Of a stretch of DNA of 64,000 nt, positions 46,134-55,890 are shown piece by piece. The translations under genes and the position numbers were made by a program. Source of the stretch: Mesocentrotus franciscanus (Eukaryota > Echinodermata > Echinoidea > Camarodonta > Strongylocentrotidae); the NCBI GenBank assembly GCA_037976565.1, contig CP137683.1:9120976-9184975 (forward strand). The letters run 5' to 3'. The notes beneath the pieces were generated by a model. It saw only the letters and a program-made list of their open reading frames with translations. It was not told where the DNA came from and ran no database searches. Numbering within the stretch: position 1 is the first letter of the stretch; every line of letters starts with the position of its first letter.

Positions 46134-46667
46134 TTAAAGATACTATGTCCCTTTTGCAGCCAACATCAATTCTGTAGAACTTTGCAGGAATTATGAATAT
46201 GTCATGTATGTCCTATCTGTGAAATGTAAACATTAGCAGTGTCTTAGAATTCAAATTATGCAAGGAAACCTGTTTACCCTCTAGACTTCATTGTCAGACA
46301 CTATCGAGTGACTGACTGACATCTTTTTTTCTTTGGTAATAACATATATAAAATGAGCTGTAACAGGTACATGAGCATTTGTATACATCAATAACCCACT
46401 ACTTGTAATGGCCAACATTAAACTGATTGATTCTTTGATCAGCACAAAACGTACGACCATTCGGTAAAAGGGTCTGAAAATCAGACTATTACTTAGGTGA
46501 TTGCAATCACTTAAGTCGATTCGACAACTAATTTTATTTTCCCACTAAAAGCCATTTTCAAGCCCTTTCGTTTTGAGGGAAGTTCTAAATTAGTATTATC
46601 TTTCAAATGCCGTTGGAATTTAACTGTTTAATTTTTTTGGCATGCAAATGGGACATAGTACCTTTAA
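46134..46667 (+). mobile_element. TTAA-flanked MITE family B, copy 3
   Basis: The 534-bp element has ends TTAAAGATACTATGTCCC and GGGACATAGTACCTTTAA. The full body is shared with the copies at 4171, 36779 and 52236. Internally it has the palindrome TTAGGTGATTGCAATCACTTAA, also seen in copy 4. Confidence 0.92.
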
Positions 46668-47742
46668 GACTTAAATACCTCTACCATACGTTCCCTAGGC
46701 GCCAAACAAATGATGTTATCATATAGTCAGATGTGCATTGCATTTCTCCCCATACCCTAACAAGCATGTAATATTGGAAAACCCTCTTTTACGTTCAGGT
46801 TTACATACTGTTTATCATATTCAAAATTCACTTTGATTTACATGCCACATTGTATTTTGTTTAAAGACTTCATCACCAGCACAAAATGAATATTTCATAA
46901 ACAAGTAAAGTTTGTGAACTGTGAATTATATCAGTTTCACATTCTATTCAACATATTAAAAGAGACCATCACTCTCAATAAATAACTTCGTATATCGTAA
47001 AAAGACAAAATAATCACTCCAAATGATGATGATGATGATGATAATAATAGGACTTCTACTGCTACCACTACTACTAATAATAATAATAAAGATAATAATG
47101 ATAGTAATAAAGATAATAATGATAACGATAATAATAGTGATAATGATAATAAAAACAACTTAAATTCTACAAGCTATATGCTTTTTATTAAGTTCCTTTT
47201 TTCACATGTAACTTCGAAATTATTTAGTGTAAATGCAATACATACTTATGCTGTGTAGATTTCTTTATTGTTCACGAATATCAATTTTGTAAATATGCTA
47301 TGTTTCGTTAAAGTATTGTTCTTGTTCATGTGAAATAAAAAGAAGCTAAACTGAAAACTGAACTATAATATTTATATTATTAATAATAATAAATTTATAT
47401 TATTAATAATAATAATATTGTTATTAATGATTATTATTATAATAAATATGATGAAGAAGAAGAAGAAAAAGTAGAAGAATAAGTAAAGAATTAAATGAAA
47501 AATGAATATAAATGTATGACACATTCAAATAATTATGAATTAAAGAGCATAAAGTTAAAATGATTATATATCAAGGCCTGTCTGGAAGTATAATACATGA
47601 CTTTGTATCGAAGTGTACTAAATTCACTCACAAACCGTTTTTTACTTTCATGCAATATCCCTTTGCAGAAATGATACCTGAAGCTGATATTTCGAAAGCA
47701 GTTTATCAACCATGGAAGTCCAAAATAATAAGATGTAAAGCA
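46668..47742. other. Non-coding with ATG/AAT simple repeats
   Basis: (ATG)n and (AAT)n text lies at about 47025-47155, and AAT/TAT runs with a short AAG block lie at about 47365-47475. No gene is seen. Confidence 0.6.
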
Positions 47743-48040
47743 AACATGTGATATAGCAATATGTAGGACAGATAATGGATGTCTGTATTTCCCTGTGGAA
47801 TACTGCTGATATACAAGTACTGCCCATTAGTCACGTGGTAGCCCTCTGCCTCTGGTCAAAAGCCCAAAATACTCAATTATTTTACGTCCTCCATAGGCAA
47901 CCTTCATTACAACTTATCTATATAGATGCGATGTAAAGAGAACATGTGATATAGCCATAATATGAAGAGATAATGGATGCCACTGTTTCCCTATGGAGTA
48001 CTAGAGATAGTCACGTGACGACCCTCCGTCTCTGGTCATC
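47743..48040 (+). repeat. Two-copy tandem duplication, ~198-bp period
   Basis: AACATGTGATATAGC at 47743 and about 47940 begins two units that share GATAATGGATG, TTTCCCT-TGGA, TAGTCACGTG and CCTC-GTCTCTGGTCA in order. The second unit is shorter at its right end. Confidence 0.8.
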
Positions 48041-48192
48041 AGCTTTTGGCAACGGGTTATCGATTAATCCCCTCCATATTTCATCCAAGATGGAATAGAC
48101 CCGAAGGAGAAGAACTTAGAATAGAATTCTGTAAAGTGAATAGTTAATGGGAAGCGAAATGGGAGTCATTTTCATCCTCCATTGACCATATG

Positions 48193-48690
48193 ATTTATAG
48201 ATGTGGAGAAGTCATCAGATAATTATTTTTCATGGGGGGGGGTCGAATGAGAAGGAGGAGTGTGTTGGATAGGCGCGGAGGGGGCGGAACGAGGTTTTAG
48301 GCGACAAAAATAGGTCAAATGCAGAAAAGCTTTTGAGTACATAATGTATGAATAGTACGACCAGGGGATTTTTGTTTGTTTGTCATTGTTTCATCTGCAA
48401 AGGGGAACGAGAGATCGGGTGCCCAGGGAGGGGGGATTTTAGCCGACAAAATTAGGTCAAGATTTTAGATTGTAGCTTACAACATGAAAAACAAGAGGAC
48501 CTGAGGATTTTATAGATATTGAAATATTCATCAGATATTATCTCTTTTTTTCATGCTCACAAATGGCAACAAGGGGTTGGTTGGATAGGCCGGGGAGGGG
48601 TCTTCTGTATTACTTACGCGACAAAAGTAAATGGGCTTTGATATATGAACAGTACATGCATTCAGAATCGTTTTTGTTTTTATTTTTTTT
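48193..48690 (+). repeat. Two-copy degenerate duplication, ~315-bp period
   Basis: ATTTATAGATGTGGAGAAGT with CATCAGATAATTATTTTTCA at 48193 is matched by TTTTATAGATATTGAAATAT with CATCAGATATTATC at about 48508. A GTTGGATAGGC-G-GGAGGGG block and GCGACAAAA-TA follow in both. Confidence 0.72.
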
Positions 48691-49692
48691 TGAGAAAATA
48701 AAATGTGGTCAAAAGTTGTGGATCTATTTAACTGAAATTTTATATTTCTTAGCTACAATAGTATTTATACGGGAAATCCAAAAAACGCATCTCTGAAGTA
48801 GGAAACGCCCTATATATTCAACACACATTTAACATGTCGTGAAAAGTTTTTTATATATTTTAAAGATAGCTAGAAGATGCATGATAAATATCATAAAGAT
48901 ACAACAAACAAACAATTAAAACAACGACAAAAATATCATCCGGGAAAAAACGCAACAGGTCAAGATATCGTAATAACTGTTCGTCTAACCCTATTATAAG
49001 ACTAGAATGCAACTCTATTTTACCTACCATGATATTGCATAAAATGGCACAGAAAAGCTCAAATACTAATTTGGTATGACTGTGTGGTTGTTAATCTAGA
49101 GACTTATCTTATCAAAAGAACTTTACTAGAGAATTGTTTTTAAGGTTGCAATTTGAACTTATTTTTTATTTCATTTTACTTGCCCTCATCGTGGAACACT
49201 TCTCATTTTACCGTGTAATACAATACATCTATCTACAGTGGAATGTATCTTCTTACCAACAAATCTGGGTTAAACTTTAGTGAAACAGAGCGTATTTTGA
49301 AACTGCGAACCAGCAGAAATACCCACTTTAAAGAGAGCAATATGTAAACACCTTATTTGTACGCTCTATGCTCTGGTAAATTGGCCATAGGAATTGTGTA
49401 TCGATTTTTTTTTTTTTCTTCTTCTTCTTTCCCTACCCGACCACGTCGCCCCGTGCGTTTTGAAGTATCATATTCAATGAGCTTTCACCTAAAAACCTCA
49501 ACCTTTTCGAGTGCAGGGTGGCAGGGGTTTGTATAAAAAGGGAAGGGGAGAAGGGGAAGAGGATGAGGAAAGAAGACACCTTGACCAGCTCTTACACCTT
49601 CCCCTTAATCAAGTGTGGAAATTGTTTCGATGGCAAAAAAGGAAAGATATAATAGTAAAAGAAGGAGGAGGGTAAAGAACGAAAACATTACT
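48691..49692. other. Non-coding spacer
   Basis: No gene is seen. A T-run with (TTC)n lies at about 49405-49428. Confidence 0.5.
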
Positions 49693-49892
49693 TTAAAGCG
49701 ATACTGAACTGTTGTACTTTCTGCCCTAGTGTACTATTTATTGCTGCTGCACTTCGCAAACAGAGGACTCAATGCAAGAACCAACAGCGCTGCTAGAGAA
49801 GCAGCGAGTTGCGGAACCATCCTGCTACAGCTGACTTGAGATAGCAGTAGAGGCGATGTTGCGGTAGTTTTTCTAGTACAGTACGGCTTTAA
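49693..49892. mobile_element. TTAA-flanked MITE family E (single copy)
   Basis: TTAA plus AGCGATACTGAACTG on the left is matched by CAGTACGGC-T plus TTAA on the right. The inverted-repeat consensus is about AGCSRTACTGWACT. The 200-bp body is GC-richer than its flanks and contains GCAGCGAGTTGCGG. The termini resemble family D only in the first few bases. Confidence 0.65.
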
Positions 49893-51415
49893 ATCTTTAA
49901 AGAACTAGAGGTCTTTGTACCTGAAATAAGAATAGCCTGTCGTGATTATGAGTTCTTAATATAATTATGCGGCATGCTGTTTGAAACTGAAGGGCCAGTC
50001 ACCCAAGTATTTTTCTTATTTACAGAGAATCTACCGTCCGTTCCTTACAGGCTTTTGTTTATGCCACATTAATTCAGGAATTGCTTCATTCGAGTGCACG
50101 CTAATGTCTTGAGGGTCTTGGAGAAAGAAAAGAAAATCACATGCCCACCACAACCATCAAACATTCTATTTTCTCCATCCTCCTCCCACTCAAAAAGTCT
50201 TCCAAGTGATCTATGGGCACATTGAAATTCCCTTAAAGATGAAATTGAGAACTGATCATTATATCGTGGACAAACACTGTCTAGAAGCAATTGGGATAAG
50301 CTGATTATACAGTACATGAGCATGGGTATATACTGCGTGGCTTGGGAATCATCAATATTATACAAATTTAGTGAATCTTGCTGCAAGTCACATAAACTGT
50401 GTGCAAAGCACACTGAGCAACGAGTATGTGGGACTAACGACACATACGGGATGAAAGTTTATCCTAAACTTTTCAGTTATTTCTCGTCATATATTTTTTT
50501 ATAATATAAAGGAGTATTCTTTTTTTTCAAGTTACATTTCTACTTTGATTTTCAGCCAAACTTACTTAAAAGAATGAGAAAGCGCACAAATTATTCTCAT
50601 CTTTCCCAGAACTCAACCTCCCCTTTTATTGTCAGAATGCGAAGCAACAACACGCATTGTTTTATCGCGGTCAAGTGGGAAATTGGGCAATAAGATGAAA
50701 GAGGAAAACAACAAGATGAAGGGGCGAGAGCATCTGTTATAGGCGCATCTTATTTTTTTGATGGGAGTGCCGAAAGCGCCAGACGAACATCCGCATAAAC
50801 AGAATCTAGGGTTTTCTTCTCCTTGACACCAAAACTTAGTTGTTTTTATTTCAGTCATGCCCATTTATCAGGGGCAGATCGAGGATATGGTGTGGAGGTG
50901 ACACGCAGTTAAGAAGTATGTCTGAATGTTTAGGTTTTAATTGTCGAGGGGAAATGGTTTTAAAGACGGTGAATGCTATAACTTGAGACTTTATGATTCT
51001 GATGACGTCCCTTCATAGTCGCAGTGAAAATCTAAATAACATTAATTACACTGATATGATTTCAAAGGTTCCCTTTTTTATCCAAAACTTTAGAAAAAAA
51101 TTGTAAATCATATTTTACTATATTTATTCTTTGTCTATCGAACATGTTATTGTTATGTCTGAGAAAACTAGTATTTTCTTTAAAGAAACACATCAACATA
51201 TTGCCTGCACAACAATACTTTTTTCCTTCTTCTTTATTGTAAATCATATTTGGAGGGTAGTGTACCTATGGGTCCGCGACAAGAGGTGCTGTCCATATTC
51301 ATTCCGTTTTCTGACTAAGGATTCACCCCTCCCCCTCCCCTGTTTATAAATTCCTGGATACGCCATTGACAATTCTTTAAAATATTTCATTCTTCTTTCC
51401 TATTCTTCTCTGCAG
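49893..51415. other. Upstream flank or intron of the Ly6 gene
   Basis: No signal-peptide exon could be identified. A 124-codon minus-strand frame (50069-50443) has complex sequence but no domain I recognise. A fragment with the right end of MITE family C (CCCAGAACTCAACCT) lies at about 50575-50636. Confidence 0.45.
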
Positions 51416-51771
51416 TTCGTTTCATGGCCCTTGTGACCACCTACGGCTTCACCCCATCATCGGCCTCCAGCTATCCCGAGACGGACGATAGCGGGTCGAC
51501 GTCGACGACCAGGAACGAGACCAATGACATCCCTCCCATGGATCAACCCGACCCTGTCTACGGTTACGACGAGCAAGACGTTAACACCACCAAACAGTTT
51601 TTCGTCCTCAACGGCAAGCTCTTCTGTTATAAATGTGGCGCCTATCAGAACACGGACGGGGAAGATTACGACAACACCCTCGACGACTGCATGTTCAAAG
51701 CGGCAGAGACAGCAGACAACGAAGAATGCCCGAACAGTGTAATGAATATTTCGACTTCTCCATCGTGCTAC
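51416..51771 (+). CDS. Ly6/uPAR-domain protein, exon A (N-terminal linker and first half of domain)
   Basis: This exon encodes the first part of a secreted, probably GPI-anchored three-finger (Ly6/uPAR) protein. It follows a strong acceptor (polypyrimidine then CTGCAG, ending 51415) and ends at a consensus donor, TAC|GTAAGT. The frame has an ATG at 51424, but the open frame continues to the acceptor, where a codon is split (one base would come from upstream). The ATG is not followed by a signal peptide, so an upstream exon probably carries the leader. Counting from that ATG, residues 1-60 are a Ser/Thr/Asp/Pro-rich acidic linker and the Ly6 domain starts at LFCYKCG (Cys68, Cys71). Cys89, 102 and 115 follow. 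N-glycosylation sequons are NET (31), NTT (54) and NIS (108). G+C is clearly higher than in the flanks. Family membership is firm. The biological role is unknown; relatives modulate receptors and ion channels or act in cell adhesion. Confidence 0.85.
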
Positions 51772-52235
51772 GTAAGTTAAACTTTTAAATACTTGTGAGA
51801 GATTGGGACACTTTCGTAACAGTCGATTCATGTTTTTTTCATAAAAACAGCTTTTCAATCAGTTTGAATCCGAAGCTCGTCGAGTTGACTAGAATTTTCG
51901 TCACCATTAATATCGTAGATTCATTTTTCTGAAATATCTATTCAAATATGAATATAATCTTTCCATTCTTAACACATTGTCGTAGGTAAGAGTTTTTTTA
52001 ATTCAAATTTGAATATATTATTTTCATATATTTTTGAGATTGGAGAGGGCGAGGCGTTGGTAGATAAGGATATGGGAATGTGAAAACTTATCTTTTGGGG
52101 CATTTTTACCCCCTTAGTGAGTCGATTGACAAACGGATTTTTCTTGCTGGCAAAAAAACAATTGTTTTACCCTCTTTCGGAGAATTTGATAATCAAGCGA
52201 AAGGTTGTATGACAGTGACTTGTTAAAAACGATCT

Positions 52236-52774
52236 TTAAAGGTACTATGTCCCATTTGCATGCCAAAAAAAAAGAAAGGGTTAAATTCCAACGGCATTTG
52301 AAAGACAATACTCGTTTGTACTTCCCTCAAATCGAAAGGGCTTGAAAATGGCTTTTAGTGGGAAAATAACGACCATTAGTTGTCGAATCGACTTAAGTGA
52401 TTGCAATCACCTAAGTAATAGTCTGATTTTCAGACCCTTTTACCGAATGGTCGTACGTTTTGTGCTGCACAAAGATTCAATCAGTTTAATTTTGGCCATT
52501 ACAAGTAGTGGGTTATTGATGTAGACAAATGTTCATGTACCTGTTACAGCTCATTTTATGTATGTTATTACCAAAGAAAAAAATATGTCAGTCAGTCACT
52601 CAATAGTGTCTGACAGTGAAGTCTAGAAGGTAAACGGGTTTCCTTGCATAATTTGAATTCTAAGACACTGCTAATGTTTAAATTTCACAGATAGGACATA
52701 CATGACATATTCACAATTCCTGCAAAGTTCTACAGAATTTGATGTTGGCTGCAAAAGGGACATAGTATCTTTAA
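52236..52774 (-). mobile_element. TTAA-flanked MITE family B, copy 4 (intronic)
   Basis: This inverted 539-bp copy lies inside the Ly6 intron. Ends are TTAAAGGTACTATGTCCC and GGGACATAGTATCTTTAA. It contains the central palindrome TTAAGTGATTGCAATCACCTAA also present in copy 3 at 46134. Confidence 0.92.
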
Positions 52775-52981
52775 AAAAGAAATCATTGTAAATATCCAAA
52801 GCATGTGTACTCATACTCTGTTCAAAATATGCCTATCGCATATGCCACAATTCTGCTCGGTAACGTTCTCCTGTAATTCCAATTATGATTTGGAAAAATA
52901 TATCTTGAATAAATCTGTCAGGTCTCGTCATATAGTTTATTTTTTTAATGGCGGAGCCGGGGGAAGCAACAGAGGACACCT

Positions 52982-53129
52982 GGGCCCCATTTCACAAAAC
53001 TTGTCATCAGTGACAAATGACAGTTGTTGTTATAAGCTACTGAAATCCTTGCTTCTGATTGGTTATCAGCAGATTTTTCACTGGTTTTTGTCATTTGTCA
53101 TTGAAAAAAGGCTTTGCGAAACGGGTACC
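52982..53129. mobile_element. GGGCCCCATTTCAC-type MITE (intronic)
   Basis: GGGCCCCATTTCACAAAACT on the left pairs imperfectly with GGCTTTGCGAAACGGGTACC on the right. Inner blocks GTGACAAATGACA / TGTCATTTGTCAT pair as well. A long plus frame running through it (52803-53282) is an artefact of the element and its flanks. Confidence 0.68.
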
Positions 53130-53618
53130 TGGTGTCCACCAATAACATCTTTATCTGCGATTAGTGCAAAAATGAGGCTTTTCATTTTTTTAAATGAAAT
53201 TAAAGAATGTGTCATTGGCGCAATTAACGCCTTTGAGACAAGAACACGACAAGAATATTATAAACACAACTTTGAGAGGTAATTACTGTTGTTCATCATT
53301 GCCTCAGACCAATAAAAACAGTGCCCAACAAAAAGAACACAGATAATAAAGATTCGCTTTGTGGTTGACCTTTTACTGTTACACGACTCCCGGAGGGGTT
53401 TTGAGTTATAGTGCACGAACTGTTCACTAGATATGGAGGGTGTGCGAAAAGAGATCCGTACAGCACTTTACCCACAGGAACACAATCCATCCATATGACT
53501 TCTCAAATTAAGCATGTTGGGAATTAAATATCCATGGAAAACCTCCTTCTTGGTTTCAGCAATCCGGAATTTCCTTCCGAATGTAACGACTTTGGTAGAA
53601 ATATGGCTAAACATTGTG

Positions 53619-53621
<3 letters not shown>

Positions 53622-53660
<39 letters not shown>
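53622..53660. repeat. (TA)n microsatellite
   Basis: An alternating TA run of about 18 units lies within the Ly6 intron. Confidence 0.92.
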
Positions 53661-53662
<2 letters not shown>

Positions 53663-54614
53663 GAAACAAACTCTGTACGTAGTTTCTATTATCAGTAAGG
53701 TTACTGAGATGCATTTGGGCCATTTGCCCTCCATTCGAATGGCCAAAAGAACGGGGAAAAGGGGAAAAAAGTGACAAAAGAAGAGAGGATTAATGAAGGC
53801 ATCGTGAAAAGAAAAATGATACGATTCCATTCCCTCTCCTACTCGGTGGCCTCATCCTCTTGCGGTTTATCCTGTTTGTGAGACCCTCTCCATGACATCA
53901 GTGCTTTCTCAATGGATGAACCCATGCTACACAACTTTGTATTATGAACTAAAGCAAGTTTCCAACCGCACAAAGAATATTATATCGAACTTTTTATTTC
54001 CTTCTACGTACGTGTACATCAAATACTGCAAACAAGCTTACACACACCCTGAGTCGGGCTTACTTCGAAACATTGGATCATCGCGTCGGGACGGGTGGTT
54101 GGGACACGACATTTTGTGAAAACACGCCCCTTATTCACGAAATTTCTAATTTATAAGACACTTTGTGAAAACCCCACTGAAAATCTACGAAAGTTCGCGT
54201 CCTTAACGTGCATCTTCACATGCATGAGATTTCGCTTTCGTTTCACGAAAGGTCGTGTAACGCGACAACCCGACCAAACACGATGACCCGATGATTGGAA
54301 GTTGTATAGCTGGTTCCTACTTTCCTGCGATAGCAAAATCTCATAATTCGAGTTCGACTTTACTTTGGAAATACTTTAGATAATCAATTCATATGTGGAA
54401 TAAAAAAAGACTTCATCAGTAGTCAGGTAAACAGTCACAAAGAATACTGTAGTGCAGATCCTGGAGATTTTGTGGTTTGCCGGGTATCTATCATGTCTAT
54501 AGGCAAGTGAATGAATGCTCTATCACTTTGGGGACAAGATGGGAAGACAACTAATTGTCACCGCTTTTTTCCTTTCTTTTTCACGTTCTATTTTTTTTCC
54601 TTTTTTCTTATTAG

Positions 54615-54848
54615 GTAAATAAGATGATGGCAGCTGGACACATAACCAGTTTTTCAAGAGGCTGTATGATCTACCATGACTGCATACCGGTGGACTACTG
54701 CGAAACGTCCCTAAACAAGACTGGTGCTTGCCAGTCATGCTGTCGAGAGGACTACTGCAACCGAGCTGCCGGAGAGTGCCTGCCAAGGATCGAAGTCTTC
54801 AAGCTTCTATTCCTTACGTTCTCCACCTACTTGTTCTTCGTCAGATAG
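54615..54848 (+). CDS. Ly6/uPAR-domain protein, exon B (second half of domain and GPI tail)
   Basis: This terminal coding exon begins in phase 0 (GTA AAT AAG ATG) and reads VNKMMAAGHITSFSRGC. Next come HDC and DYC, a sequon (NKT), and CQSCCREDYCN, the defining C-terminal signature of the Ly6/uPAR fold. It ends with CLPRIEVFKLLFLTFSTYLF and FVR before TAG. The last ~18 residues are strongly hydrophobic after a small-residue stretch (RAAGE), which fits a GPI-attachment signal. Joined to exon A the product is 193 residues from ATG 51424, with 13 cysteines. A classical Ly6 domain has 10, so Cys155, Cys171 and one of Cys139/145 are extra. The CxxCC..D.CN form resembles invertebrate quiver/sleepless-type Ly6 proteins, but I cannot assign an orthologue. 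Confidence 0.87.
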   Translation, partial: VNKMMAAGHITSFSRGCMIYHDCIPVDYCETSLNKTGACQSCCREDYCNRAAGECLPRIEVFKLLFLTFSTYLFFVR

Positions 54849-54885
54849 CGCATTACCCAATAGACCCAAAGACTCACTTTGTGAG

Positions 54886-55890
54886 ATGATGAATACCCCT
54901 TTGGTGTTCTGCTTGGTAACCTGGTGGAAGGGTAGATACGGATCCAATGTGCTAACACAAAGGAACTCGAATCTTATATCAGTTCTAAATGCGGCTTTAA
55001 TCAAGAAGTGTTATGTTTGAGTCAACTTTTGAATTGATGATACCCCTTTGGGGTTCTGTTTGGTTGCCTGAAGGAAGTGCAGTTACGGATAATGATGTGT
55101 TTTTGATGTATTTACTTGCTCTACGTTGTGTTACCAACAGTTTCTGTGACCATCAAGGGACTTGATAGTAAGTAACATCGAACCCAAATTCGATTTTTAT
55201 AAAAATTGGTGATGATTGACAACACTTCAAAGACGGAAAACCCCGTTTTCGGTGTTCTTTTGGATTACCTGGTGGAAGTGCGAATGCGAATCTATTGTGT
55301 GTTTTTAAATGTATTACGTACCTAACGTGACGTCACCAATCGTGTCTAGATTTGCTGACTGTGATCATGAACTGATGAAGGGACCCCGAAATGTTATGCC
55401 ACACTCAAATCTATTTTCACAAAAAGGTGTTGTGGTTGACTCACATCCTAAGACATAGAACACCTTTTTTAATGCACTATTTGGTTCCTTGGTTAAATGC
55501 AGGTGCAGAGGTGTCATTCGGGTTTATTACCATACGTCGCGTCACTAATGCTGTCTAGATCCATTGACTGCGATCATGAAGGGACGTCAAAATTAATCTG
55601 AGACCCGATTTTGTGTTTATCAATGAGTTCTATGTATGACTTATCATGCAAGATGAAGACACCTTTTAAAAGAGTGCTATGTTGTAACCAGATGAAAGTG
55701 GAAGTTCTTATAACAATGAAGGACTGTGTGGATGTGTACCTGATGTAGTACCGTAGCATTGCCAATGCTGTCTGAAAATGTTGACAGGGAATTTCAAGGG
55801 ATGTCTCAAAACCTATTTGGGAACCGAGTTCTGTTTCTTGAAAATGTGATGTTTGATTCTTATTTGTGATCGGAAGTGAAATGGAGATTT
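54886..55890 (+). repeat. Degenerate tandem array downstream of the Ly6 stop codon, ~200-bp units
   Basis: Five or six diverged units start with a block like ACCCCTTTGGTGTTCTG at about 54895, 55042, 55239, 55460 and 55669. A partial unit follows near 55800. Each unit continues with a TTGGTTACCTGG-GGAAGTG block. Several then share GTGTTTTT-ATGTATTAC, then GTCACCAATGCTGTCTAGAT, TGACTGTGATCATGAA and GGGAC. It begins about 40 bp after the Ly6 stop codon, so it is probably transcribed as 3' UTR. Confidence 0.8.

Larger units (their letters stand above)
51772..54614 (+). other. Intron of the Ly6 gene (phase 0)
   Basis: GTAAGT at 51772 and a T-rich tract ending TTCTTATTAG at 54614 delimit a 2843-bp intron that falls directly after the Cys-Tyr pair of the domain. 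Without splicing, the frame stops three codons past the donor. It contains a family B MITE (52236-52774), a GGGCCCC-type MITE (52982-53129), a (TA)n run (about 53622-53658) and otherwise unremarkable sequence. Confidence 0.85.

Noticed and set aside
50069..50443. 124-codon minus-strand frame as a gene
   Set aside because: The sequence is complex but has no recognised domain, no supporting splice sites and no repeat in other frames to judge by. I left it as part of the flanking region.
51457..51858. 133-codon minus-strand frame opposite Ly6 exon A
   Set aside because: It is a shadow of the GC-rich coding exon. It has no domain and the plus strand carries the splice sites and cysteine pattern.
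52803..53282. 159-codon plus-strand frame in the Ly6 intron
   Set aside because: It runs through a GGGCCCC-type MITE and AT-rich flanks, has no domain, and lies within a well-supported intron.
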